This document shows, in pieces, positions 1 through 7,846 of a DNA stretch of 64,000 nt (position 1 is the stretch's first letter; each line of letters starts with the position of its first letter). The DNA comes from Phycisphaerales bacterium (GTDB lineage Bacteria; Planctomycetota; Phycisphaerae; Phycisphaerales; UBA1924): assembly GCA_040221175.1 (NCBI GenBank), contig JAVJVK010000013.1:1-64000 (forward strand), in the 5' to 3' direction. The translations under genes and the position numbers were made by a program. The notes below the pieces were generated by a model that searched no databases, was not told where the DNA came from, and saw nothing but the letters and a program-made list of their open reading frames with translations.

Positions 1-377
1 CCGGCCCCTGGCGGGCCTCGCCCCCCCCTGCGCACTTCGCTCGCGGACGCGCTCGGCGGCGGCGGCGGCGCGGGGCACCCGGCGCGCGTGGGCGTGCCCG
101 GTGGCGCCGCAGCAGCCGCCGAGCCCCGTCTTCGGGGCGAAAGCGCCTGCGGCGGCGCGGCGGCCCCCGGCCGCCCGGGCGCAGCCCGCAAGCGAGTCTT
201 CGAGCGCCTCAAGAACACCAACATTGGTCGAGCCCCGGCGCAGCGTCCCGTCTTCGGGGCGCTCCGCCGGGGCGTCGAACTTCGGCGTACCTCGAGAGCA
301 GGGTGCGTCCGGACCACCGTGCAGATCCAGAGCACGGTGCGCCCCGCACCCCGGCGCGCGTCCGAGCCGAGGCGTCC
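1..377. other. gene-free left edge, very GC-rich
   Basis: No coding region can be supported here. The frames that stay open are explained by extreme GC content. The stretch holds two GC hairpins with a TCTT loop (123-138 and 245-260) and a longer stem-loop at 315-339 described separately. No recognisable promoter or RNA gene was seen. Confidence 0.4.
315..339 (-). terminator. stem-loop downstream of the alanine-rich gene
   Basis: A perfect 8-bp inverted repeat, CACCGTGC and GCACGGTG, encloses a 9-base loop. It lies about 40 bases past the stop of the minus-strand gene at 378. No T-run follows, so it is a factor-independent terminator only by position; it may simply be an RNA 3-prime stem. 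Confidence 0.35.
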
Positions 378-1025
378 CTACGCCACCTGCTCCCCCTGCG
401 CCCCGTTGCCCACGCCCATGCGGACGAGCGTGATGGGGCCCTCGACGGTCTTGTCGGTCTGCCGGGCGATGATCTGGTAGAGCACCTGGTCGGTCCCGTA
501 GGGCACCGAGTTGTCGGTGTAGCTCTTGTCGGTCGCCGTGGCGATGGTCGTAAAGTTACTTTCGCCGGGCAGCTGCCGCGTGATGACGTAGAAGGTGCCC
601 TGCGGCCCCTTGCCCTTCCAGCGCAGCTCGATCTTGCCGCTGGGCAGCAGGAGATAGCGAACGTCGCTGGGCGCCTCGGGCGGCGGCGTCTCGCTAGGGT
701 TGGCCTTGGGGCTGAGCCCGCTGAGCACGTACACCTGCGGGTCGTCGCTGCTGGCGGCGAAGGCCTTGATCTGCAAGATAAGATCGCGGGCGCCGTCGAG
801 CGCGACGTCGGCCTTGTCGTAGTAATTTTGTGTTGCGTTTTTCGCGGCCGCGCGTGCCGCGCCGGCGGCGGCCCGTGCGTTGGCCGCCTGGCTCGTGGCG
901 GTGGCCACGGCCGAGACGTCAAGGGGATCCACGCCGATCGCCGCGGCGTTTTCGGTCCACAGGCCGATGCGTTCGCCCAGCCAGTCCAGTGCGGGCCCTC
1001 GTTGCGAGGGCATGTTGCGTCCCAT
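378..1025 (-). CDS. alanine-rich protein with fibronectin-III-like C-terminal domain, unknown function
   Basis: About 215 residues starting MGRNMPSQRG. The start was chosen because GGAG lies 9 bases upstream; a longer reading frame to 1202 runs through repeats and looks noncoding. Residues about 35-90 are an Ala-rich helical stretch. The C-terminal part from about residue 110 reads like a single beta-sandwich (RYLLLPSGKIELRWKG, then SYTDNSVPYG, then YQIIARQ), the spacing of a fibronectin type III fold. There is no signal peptide or membrane segment. I do not recognise a named family; the domain assignment is inference from strand pattern. It stands alone on its strand, with three short direct repeats about 90 bp upstream that could be its operator. 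Confidence 0.65.
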   Translation of the reverse strand: MGRNMPSQRGPALDWLGERIGLWTENAAAIGVDPLDVSAVATATSQAANARAAAGAARAAAKNATQNYYDKADVALDGARDLILQIKAFAASSDDPQVYVLSGLSPKANPSETPPPEAPSDVRYLLLPSGKIELRWKGKGPQGTFYVITRQLPGESNFTTIATATDKSYTDNSVPYGTDQVLYQIIARQTDKTVEGPITLVRMGVGNGAQGEQVA

Positions 1026-1110
1026 GGTGGAACTCCGTTTCTGTGCGGGCGGCCCGGCGTGCGCCGCGGCCCCCTGGTTGTTGCTCGGCCGGGCACACGC
1101 CCGGGCCGCT

Positions 1111-1146
1111 TGTCTGACACGCTTGTCTGACACATCTGTCTGACAC
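1111..1146. repeat. three direct copies of TGTCTGACAC at 13-bp spacing
   Basis: Identical decamers occupy 1111-1120, 1124-1133 and 1137-1146. The core TGTC-T-GACA is nearly palindromic, as expected of a dimeric DNA-binding site. It lies 86-121 bp upstream of the minus-strand start at 1025, so an operator for that gene is the simplest reading (inference). Confidence 0.6.
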
Positions 1147-1311
1147 CCCATGGATCGACGGAGCGGGCAGGCGACTTTGGTCCGAGTTGGATGTTTTCGC
1201 AAAGTTTTTTGGAAGTCTCGCAGGGACAGGAACTTACGAACTCTCAGAAATCCGGAGTGCCGCCCCGGATCGCCCCCGCCGGGCCCGAGAACCCGAAGAA
1301 CCGGTCCCGTT

Positions 1312-1521
1312 CATCGCGATGACGCGGCCGCTCACCGCGATGCACGGGCCGATCACCGCGATGAACGGAGCAATCACCGCGATGACGGGGCCGATCACCG
1401 CGATGAACGGCCGCGTCACCGCGATGCATGGTGGGTTCACCGCGATGACGGGGCCAATCACCGCGATGCACGGGCCGGTCACCGCGATGGACTGGGCCCT
1501 CACCGTGGTGTCTGGTCCCGG
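1312..1521. repeat. tandem array of ten 21-bp units
   Basis: Units begin at 1312 and repeat every 21 bp without indels. A 10-base core CACCGCGATG is invariant in units 2 to 9, while the remaining 11 bases vary (for example GACGGGGCCGAT against GAACGGAGCAAT endings). Units 1 and 10 are degenerate. The array ends 98 bp before the start of the dockerin-anchored protein at 1620. It could be read as seven-residue repeats on either strand, but the core never shows synonymous changes and the variable part changes at all codon positions, which argues for a DNA-level rather than protein-level role. Confidence 0.85.
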
Positions 1522-1619
1522 CGACGCGATGCCGCGAGCCGCGCACGCCGTGGCGCGAGCCAAATGCCCTTGCATCGCCCGCGCATTTCTGGTAACCTGC
1601 GTTCGGAAGGAGCGAGAAC

Positions 1620-2375
1620 ATGCCATCGACCCGATTTCCCGAGGCCGCGGCGACCGTCCTTGCCATGGCTCCCGCGATCGCCCTGGCCCAGCCCCTGAAC
1701 ACCAACCTCGTCGTCAACGGCGACGCGGAGACGGGCGACGTCTCCGGTTGGATCGACGGCGGCTTGCAACCGCGCGAGACGTCGGTGTCCGGCTCGCTCG
1801 GGGTGCCCGATTGCCTGGACATCGGCGCCTTCTGCTTCACGGGCCGGACGGGCGCGAGCGTCGAAACGCTGGAGCAGCGCATCGACGTGTCGGCGCGTGC
1901 CGCGCAGATCGACGCGGGCGAACTGACGTCGGTGTTCTCGATCCTCATGCAGTCGCGGATCGTGGGCGGTGCGCGCGATATCGCCCGGACCGAACTGGAG
2001 TTCGTCGATGCGGGCGGCATGATCCTGGAGAGCGCCGGCTTCGAGGATGCCGGGGCGTCGGGCGTCTTCGATTGGTCCCGGTCGTCCGACCGCCGCACGC
2101 CGCCCGCGGGCACCAGGACCATCGTGGTGCGGCTGGTCGCGACGCGGTCCAGCGGCTCGTCGACGGACGCCTACTTCGATCTTGCATCCCTGGCGCTCAC
2201 CGACGAGTGCCGCCCGGACGTGGACGGCGACGGCGTCCTCACGATCTTCGACTTCCTTGCTTACCAGAACCTCTTTGCCGCCGGCGACCTGGGCGCGGAC
2301 TTCGACGGTGATTGCGAGCTGACCCTGTTCGACTTCCTGGCCTTCCAGAACGCCTTCGACGCCGGCTGCCCGTAA
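1620..2375 (+). CDS. secreted GC-type dockerin-anchored protein
   Basis: A 251-residue exported protein. The start has GGAAGGAGCG just upstream. Residues 1-24 form a signal peptide ending ALAQP. The middle (NLVVNGDAETGDVSGW onward, residues about 28-195) has the look of a carbohydrate-binding-module-type beta-sandwich common in extracellular planctomycete proteins. The last 55 residues are two calcium-loop repeats (DVDGDGVLTIFDF and DFDGDCELTLFDF) followed by the terminal GCP of GC-type dockerins. The second loop has Cys where Gly is usual, which may weaken calcium binding. Its cargo function is unknown; surface or extracellular-complex attachment is inferred from the tail. It is preceded by the 21-bp tandem array. 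Confidence 0.85.
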   Translation: MPSTRFPEAAATVLAMAPAIALAQPLNTNLVVNGDAETGDVSGWIDGGLQPRETSVSGSLGVPDCLDIGAFCFTGRTGASVETLEQRIDVSARAAQIDAGELTSVFSILMQSRIVGGARDIARTELEFVDAGGMILESAGFEDAGASGVFDWSRSSDRRTPPAGTRTIVVRLVATRSSGSSTDAYFDLASLALTDECRPDVDGDGVLTIFDFLAYQNLFAAGDLGADFDGDCELTLFDFLAFQNAFDAGCP

Positions 2376-2396
2376 GCGCCCCGCGTACCGTGGGCC

Positions 2397-3635
2397 ATGG
2401 CCCCCGCCCGCCGCAATCTGCTCCTGCTCATCGGCCCGGGCGTGCTCGTCGCCGCGACGGGCGTGGGGGCGGGCGACCTGGCGACCGCCGCCTTCGCGGG
2501 CAGCAAGCTGGGCCTGGCCGTGCTGTGGGCGGTCGTGCTGGGGGCGCTGGTGAAGTTCGTCCTCAACGAGCAGCTCGCGCGGTGGCAGCTCGCCACGGGC
2601 ACGACGATCTTGGAAGGGGCCATCTCGAAGCTGGGCCCGATCGTGTGGGCCGTGTTCGGCGCGTACCTGCTCTTGTGGAGCCCCTTCGTCGCCGTCGCGC
2701 TCATGAAGGCGTGCGGGGCGGTGCTCGGGGCGATGGTCCCCGGCCTGTCGGCGTGGGCGGGGGCCATCGGCTGCTCGCTGGCCGGGCTGGCGATGGTCTG
2801 GCTGGGCGGCTTCGGGCTTTTCCAGAGGGTCATGGCCGCGTGCATCGGCGTCATGGTCGTGGTGGTCGTCGCCAGCGCGGCGATGACCGCGCCCGCGTTG
2901 CTGGAGGTGGCCGGCGGCTTCGTCCCGCGCGTGCCCGAGGGCGGACAGGCGCTGGGCTGGACGATCGCCTTGATCGGCGGCGTGGGCGGCACGCTGACGA
3001 TTATTTGTTATAACTACTGGATGCGCGAGGCCGGCCGCGAAGGGCCCGAGGACCTGAAGGTCTGCCGCATCGACCTGGCCGTGGGCTATTCGATGACGGC
3101 GCTCTTCGGCGTGGGCATGATCGTGCTGGCCGCGGGCGTGGCCGGCGGGGGCGAGCTGGAGGGCCGCGGGGCGTCGATCATCGTGCAGGTGGCCGACCGC
3201 ATCGGCGGCGCGACGCATCCGTTCATGCGATGGGCGTTCCTGATCGGCGCGTTCGGGGCGGTCTTCTCCAGCGTGCTGGGCGTGTGGCAGGCGGTGCCCT
3301 ACGTCTTCGCCGACTGGTGGGCGATGCGGCCGGGGTCGGGCAAGAGGGCGCCGGTCTCGACGAATTCATGGCCCTACCGCGGGTTCCTCATCGCGCTGGC
3401 GACGGTCCCGATGGTGCTGCTGGTGGTGCGCTTCGAGACGGCCCAGAAGGCGTATGCCATCGTGGGCGCGGCGTTCATCCCGCTGCTGGCCGTGGCGCTG
3501 CTGCTGTTGATGAACCGCCGCGCGTGGGTGGGCCGGATGCTGGCCAACCGCTGGTGGGCCAACGCGGCGCTGGTGCTGGCCCTGGCGGTGTGCGCCCTGG
3601 CGGCGTGGCAGTCGATCGCCGGCCGGCTGGGGTAG
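2397..3635 (+). CDS. NRAMP-related divalent metal transporter
   Basis: 412 residues with about 11 hydrophobic segments and the NRAMP layout. It begins with the family opening (LLLIGPGVLVAATGVGAGDL) in TM1. The metal-binding DPGN of true NRAMP proteins is replaced by GAGD, and TM6 reads GGVGGTLTIICYNYW in place of the methionine-containing A/CMPH motif. Both metal-coordinating elements therefore differ from Mn/Fe transporters. The family is known to include diverged branches (magnesium- and aluminium-handling relatives), so substrate cannot be assigned. The gene follows the dockerin protein by 21 bp without an obvious Shine-Dalgarno and converges on the potassium channel gene. Confidence 0.85.
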   Translation: MAPARRNLLLLIGPGVLVAATGVGAGDLATAAFAGSKLGLAVLWAVVLGALVKFVLNEQLARWQLATGTTILEGAISKLGPIVWAVFGAYLLLWSPFVAVALMKACGAVLGAMVPGLSAWAGAIGCSLAGLAMVWLGGFGLFQRVMAACIGVMVVVVVASAAMTAPALLEVAGGFVPRVPEGGQALGWTIALIGGVGGTLTIICYNYWMREAGREGPEDLKVCRIDLAVGYSMTALFGVGMIVLAAGVAGGGELEGRGASIIVQVADRIGGATHPFMRWAFLIGAFGAVFSSVLGVWQAVPYVFADWWAMRPGSGKRAPVSTNSWPYRGFLIALATVPMVLLVVRFETAQKAYAIVGAAFIPLLAVALLLLMNRRAWVGRMLANRWWANAALVLALAVCALAAWQSIAGRLG

Positions 3636-3671
3636 AGGGCTGGGGTAAAGGCCGGGAGTAGAGGGGCGGGG
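3629..3671 (+). other. G-run cluster in a convergent gap
   Basis: Six runs of three or four G on the plus strand sit within 43 bases, starting in the last codons of the transporter gene and filling the gap to the convergent potassium-channel gene. Loops are one to eight bases, so G-quadruplex formation is possible. It might act in transcription termination between the convergent genes (inference). Confidence 0.4.
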
Positions 3672-3680
3672 TGAGCCAAG

Positions 3681-5375
3681 CTAGCCCTCGTTGAACTTCT
3701 CGCGGAAGGCCTCGTGGGCTTCGACGTCGCCGATCAGCACCAGCTCGTTGCCCGCCTGGAGCACGGTGGTGGCCGGGGGGTTGGCCGTCAGGCCGTTCTT
3801 GTCGCGGTAGCCCACGATGGTGCAGCCGGTCGCCTCGCGCAGGCCGCTGTCCATGATCTTCTTGCCCACGACCGACCTGGGCACCTTGGCGTCGAAGACC
3901 TCCAGCCCCTGGGCGACGGTGACCAGCCGCCCCTGGTGCAGCAGGTTGTAGAAGGCCGATGCGCCCGTGCTGGCGTAGCTCTGCACGAAGTCGGCCCCCG
4001 CGCGGTGCAGCGCCGCCACGTGCTTGTCCAGCGTGCATCGGGCGATGACCTCGATGTCCGGCCGCAGCTTGCGGCAGAGCAGCGTGAGGTAGAGGTTCAC
4101 GTCGTCGTTGTTGCTGGTGATGACCACGGTGGGGGCCTTGGCCAGGCCCGCCGCCTCGAGGATGCGCGGCTCGGCGGCGTCGCCCACGATGGTCTTGTCG
4201 GGATTGGTCACCCGCCGCTGGGCCCGCTCGATGACGCGGTAGTCGACCTCGCGCAGCTCGAGCGCCTCGGCCGTCGCCCGCCCGATGCGGCCGTTGCCGA
4301 TGACGATCACCGGGTCGGCGCTGACGTTGTAGATGGCAAAGTGCTCGTCGTAAGCCTCCAGCTGCTCGGCCGAGCCGGCCACCAGCAGCACGGTGCGCTC
4401 GTTGACCACGGTGTCGGGCCGGGCCGGGCGGAAGACGCCGCGGTCCCACAGGCCCACGACGTTCACGCCCAGGTCGGTCAGGCGGTTCTCGCGCAGGCTC
4501 TTGCCGATCAGGGGCGTGCGGGCCGCGCTGGCCTCGGCGATGATGAGGTTGTCGAAGCGGGCCACCTCGTGCGTCACGGCGTCGCCGCCCGAGATGCACC
4601 GCGCCAGGGCCTGGCCCATGACGCGATCCAGGCGGATCACGCCCGTGGCGCCGGCCATCTCCATGATGGGCACCGACGCGCCCAGGTCGGCCGTCGCGAA
4701 CACCGGCACCGTCTCGCTCACGGCGCGCACGGCGAAGGCCACGGCGGTGTCCTGCGCGTCGTTGCGCGTCGTGACCACCATGGCGGCGCTCGAGACCCGG
4801 GCCGCCCGGTACGTATCGGGGTCGTCCAGGTCGCCCACCATCACGCGGACGTCCTGGTCGTGCAGCTTGCGGGCGTGCTCCACGTCGGGCACCAGCACCA
4901 CGTACGACTGGCCGACCTGCTGGAGCTTGGCGATCAGCGACTCGGTCACCGCGTCCAGGTGGGTCAGCACGACGTGGTCGCGCGTGGTCGCGGGCAGCTC
5001 GCGCGGGGTCCTGGCGGCGGTCTGGGCCTCCATCCATGGCGCGTAGAAGAACTGGATGAACATGAACGGCAGCAGCGCGAGCAGGAAGATCGTGCCGCTG
5101 ATCACCACGAAGATGGAAAACAGACGCCCCAGGTCGCTCTCGAAGGTGATGTCGCCGAAGCCCAGCGTGCTCATCGTGACCAGCACCCAGTACAGGCCGC
5201 TGAGCCAGGAGTGCTCCTGCCCCTCGTACTCCATAATGACGTGAAAGAGCACCGTGTTGACCGCCATCAGGCCGACGAGCACCGCCATGAACCACCCCAG
5301 CACCTTCAGGTTGCGCTGGGTCCGGCGCTGGCGGGTCAGGATCATGATCTGCGCGGCGATCGACTTCATGGCCAA
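3681..5375 (-). CDS. potassium channel protein with two RCK (TrkA) modules
   Basis: 564 residues. A short 2-TM pore module carries the selectivity filter TLGFGD at residues 70-75, flanked by TM helices at about 25-45 and 85-110. Two cytoplasmic RCK units follow. The first Rossmann unit (from about residue 130) lacks the nucleotide-binding glycines; the second (VIVIGNGRIGRA, about residue 344) keeps GxGxxG. A TrkA-C domain ends the protein (about 480-562). This is the MthK-like ligand-gated K+ channel architecture with RCK domains sensing nucleotides or ions. A c-di-AMP cyclase gene (cdaA) lies elsewhere in the window; c-di-AMP is a known RCK_C ligand in other bacteria, so a link is possible but not shown. 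Confidence 0.93.
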   Translation of the reverse strand: MAMKSIAAQIMILTRQRRTQRNLKVLGWFMAVLVGLMAVNTVLFHVIMEYEGQEHSWLSGLYWVLVTMSTLGFGDITFESDLGRLFSIFVVISGTIFLLALLPFMFIQFFYAPWMEAQTAARTPRELPATTRDHVVLTHLDAVTESLIAKLQQVGQSYVVLVPDVEHARKLHDQDVRVMVGDLDDPDTYRAARVSSAAMVVTTRNDAQDTAVAFAVRAVSETVPVFATADLGASVPIMEMAGATGVIRLDRVMGQALARCISGGDAVTHEVARFDNLIIAEASAARTPLIGKSLRENRLTDLGVNVVGLWDRGVFRPARPDTVVNERTVLLVAGSAEQLEAYDEHFAIYNVSADPVIVIGNGRIGRATAEALELREVDYRVIERAQRRVTNPDKTIVGDAAEPRILEAAGLAKAPTVVITSNNDDVNLYLTLLCRKLRPDIEVIARCTLDKHVAALHRAGADFVQSYASTGASAFYNLLHQGRLVTVAQGLEVFDAKVPRSVVGKKIMDSGLREATGCTIVGYRDKNGLTANPPATTVLQAGNELVLIGDVEAHEAFREKFNEG

Positions 5376-5669
5376 CGGTAGGGGGCCGAAAAAATGGCGA
5401 TCACCATTCTGAAACGAGGGAGTCGCTGCCTCACTGTGACCCCGGCCGGAGCTGGGCGACCCAAAATCGAAAAGTGGGGTGCAACCGAGTGTCGCCGGCC
5501 CGGTACAAGCTCGCGGGGAACATCAGCCAGCCGGCTGGAGCACATCGCCGAGCGCGACCGAACCCTGGGTTTGCCCGGCCGGCGTTGCCAACACGCCCAT
5601 GGATCTATCCAAGTCCACATCCGAGATCCCAGCGAAAGGCTTGGATCCTTCAGAATCGAGGAATCACCA
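5376..5669. other. 294-bp divergent intergenic region
   Basis: This separates the minus-strand K+ channel gene from the plus-strand LVIVD protein. An open frame continues through it upstream of 5670 but has no signal peptide or Shine-Dalgarno. Promoters for both genes must lie here; no confident -35/-10 pair was found. Confidence 0.4.
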
Positions 5670-7709
5670 ATGAAGTTCAAGATCGCAAGCCTGATCCTTC
5701 TCGGCGGCATCGCCGCCAGCGCAGCCGCACAAACCACGGGCATCCGCTGCGCCGAGCGGGACTTCCTGGGGGCGGCCGACTTCGGCCTCACCGCCGAGCA
5801 CGTCGAGTTTGATGGAGGCTACGCGTTCGTCGCGTCCTCCTCACGCTTCAGGAACGGCGTGATCGTCTTCGATGTCCGCGACGCGGCCCAGCCGGAGATG
5901 GTGGCCTCATTCGGTTCGGGAAACACCCGCCGGTTCACCATCCGCGACTCGAAGATGTATGTCGCCTCGGACACGAGGGTGTTGGGCATCTATGACATCG
6001 AGGACCCGCTCAACGCCAGCGGGGTGGGGGGGCTCATTGGCAGCGGCGACGGGTATGCGGTGCAACTCGTTGGAGACATCGCGATCGTGGCCGCGGGACA
6101 GGCCGGCCTCGAGACGATCGACATCTCTGGCGTCGCGCCCCAGGCTCTGGGCATCGTCGATACACCCGGGCACGCCCGGGATGTCGCCGTACGCGATGGG
6201 TACGCCTACATCGCCGATGGCGAGATGGGCCTGAGGGTCATCGACATCCGCGATCCTGCCAACCCTCAGATCGTGTCGGGGCTCGACACGCCAGGGCTGG
6301 CGCGCCGCGTCGTGCTCAGCGACGACTACGCGTTCATCGCCGACGGTGTTGAGTTTCCCGATCGCGGTGGTGGCGTGCAGATTATCGACATCAGCGATCC
6401 TGCTGCGCCGACGCTTGCCGCGTCCTATGAGCCCCCGCAAACCGCCGTTGACCTGCGTGTGCAAGGGCACGAACTGTTCGTCGCTTTTCGCAGCGGCCGC
6501 ATCGACATCCTCGACATCACCGATCCGACTTCGCCGGAGCTGACAAGCCAGTACAGCACGTACGGCAGTGTCGGAGCGTTGGCCGTCCGTGACGGTCTCG
6601 TCTCGATCGGGCAGTCCGTCGAGGGCCTGCGTCTGCTGGAGAGCTCCGACCCAGTCGAGCCGCCGGTCGTCGGCGAGTCGCTGGTCGAACTCGTACCCTT
6701 CGCACTCACCGTGCACGAGGGATTTGGCTACGTGGGCGACCGCGACGCCGGCCTGCACGTCTTTGATCTGGCCGATCCCGCGGCTCCCGCGCTCATCGCA
6801 ACCTTGCCCATCGACGACGTGTCGACCCGGGTTGCTGTCGCGGGCCAGACGCTCTATCTGCCGACGCTCGGGTCCGAGCCGGCGATTCTGACGATCGATA
6901 TCTCGTCCCCGGCAGAACCACAAGTCATCGGCAGCACGCCGGCGGCCGGCCCCGTGCTCGACCTCAGCATCCGCGACGACACCCTGTTCGCCCCGAGCGC
7001 GGATGCCGGACTGGTCGTCTACGACGCAGCCAACCCAGCATCTCTCCAGCAGATCGCCGCTCTGCCCGTTGGGACCGCGACACGCACCATCCTGGATGGC
7101 GACAGGCTCTTCCTCAAGGTTGGAGACACCTTCGATGATGCACGCATCGTTGTGGTCGATGTCGCCAACCCGGCCGATCCCATGATCCTTGGTGAAGCGA
7201 CGGTGGCTGGATTCGCCAATGACATCGAGTACCTGGGCGGCGACGCTGTTGCGGTGGTAGGAGAACGTTTCTCGATCGTCAGCGTCGAGGATCCCGCCAT
7301 GCCCTTCGTTGCTCGCGAAATCGATCAGCCTAGCGGCGCCCTTCAGTCTCTCCGACGGAGCGGAAACGTGCTGCTGGCCAGTGGTTCGGGGGCGTTCGTG
7401 TACGATGTCAGGAATCCCTTTGCTCCCACATATGCCGGTCGTACGGCTCTGGATAGCGGAGACACCGGCTTGGACTTCCTGGGCGGACTCGCGGTAGCCG
7501 TCTCTCATGACGGCCTGCACGTGTTCGACATCTCCGATTGTTGCCCAGCCGATCTGGACGGCGACGATGCCACCACGATCTTCGATTTCCTGACCTTCCA
7601 GAATCTCTTCCAGGACCGAGATCCGAGGGCAGACTTCGACGACGATGGCGATCTCACGCTGTTCGACTTCCTTGCCTTCCAGGACGCCTTCGCGGCCGGC
7701 TGTCCGTAG
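5670..7709 (+). CDS. secreted LVIVD-repeat propeller with GC-type dockerin tail
   Basis: 679 residues from the ATG preceded by GAGGA. Signal peptide MKFKIASLILLGGIAASAAAQ. The body is a long series of about 45-residue LVIVD-type repeats (for example YIADGEMGLRVIDIRDPANP, repeated with variations such as VHVFDLADPAAP), which fold as beta-propeller blades. The C-terminal dockerin repeats are DLDGDDATTIFDF and DFDDDGDLTLFDF, ending GCP; the first loop has Asp where Gly is usual. Role: extracellular or envelope-associated, ligand unknown. LVIVD proteins are widespread and functionally uncharacterised. It stands alone between a divergent promoter region and the tricorn gene. Confidence 0.88.
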   Translation: MKFKIASLILLGGIAASAAAQTTGIRCAERDFLGAADFGLTAEHVEFDGGYAFVASSSRFRNGVIVFDVRDAAQPEMVASFGSGNTRRFTIRDSKMYVASDTRVLGIYDIEDPLNASGVGGLIGSGDGYAVQLVGDIAIVAAGQAGLETIDISGVAPQALGIVDTPGHARDVAVRDGYAYIADGEMGLRVIDIRDPANPQIVSGLDTPGLARRVVLSDDYAFIADGVEFPDRGGGVQIIDISDPAAPTLAASYEPPQTAVDLRVQGHELFVAFRSGRIDILDITDPTSPELTSQYSTYGSVGALAVRDGLVSIGQSVEGLRLLESSDPVEPPVVGESLVELVPFALTVHEGFGYVGDRDAGLHVFDLADPAAPALIATLPIDDVSTRVAVAGQTLYLPTLGSEPAILTIDISSPAEPQVIGSTPAAGPVLDLSIRDDTLFAPSADAGLVVYDAANPASLQQIAALPVGTATRTILDGDRLFLKVGDTFDDARIVVVDVANPADPMILGEATVAGFANDIEYLGGDAVAVVGERFSIVSVEDPAMPFVAREIDQPSGALQSLRRSGNVLLASGSGAFVYDVRNPFAPTYAGRTALDSGDTGLDFLGGLAVAVSHDGLHVFDISDCCPADLDGDDATTIFDFLTFQNLFQDRDPRADFDDDGDLTLFDFLAFQDAFAAGCP

Positions 7710-7846
7710 GCCAGACGTAAGTCCAGCCCCCACCTTCCGAATGACCCTGCCGGACCGCCGCTTCCGGCGCGTCCCCGCGAGCCCGGCCCTTGCCCTCCGA
7801 TCGGTGGGCCGGTGCCGTACACTGCCCGATCTGGAGGTGTTTCTAC

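Larger units (their letters stand above)
1026..1619. other. 594-bp intergenic region with two repeat families
   Basis: A divergent gap between the minus-strand Ala-rich gene and the plus-strand dockerin protein. It contains a GC hairpin (1089-1104), three TGTCTGACAC repeats (1111-1146) and a 21-bp tandem array (1312-1521). Open frames cross it on both strands, but none has a plausible ribosome binding site plus a sensible product. Confidence 0.6.

Noticed and set aside
1312-1521. CRISPR array
   Set aside because: Units are 21 bp with no separate repeat and spacer of CRISPR size, and no cas genes are in the window. The same applies to the array at 47910-48077.
1187-2311. Plus-strand frame translating the first array as TAM-x-G heptads
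   Set aside because: It starts with TTG, runs out of frame through the dockerin gene, and the unit-to-unit changes do not favour synonymous sites.
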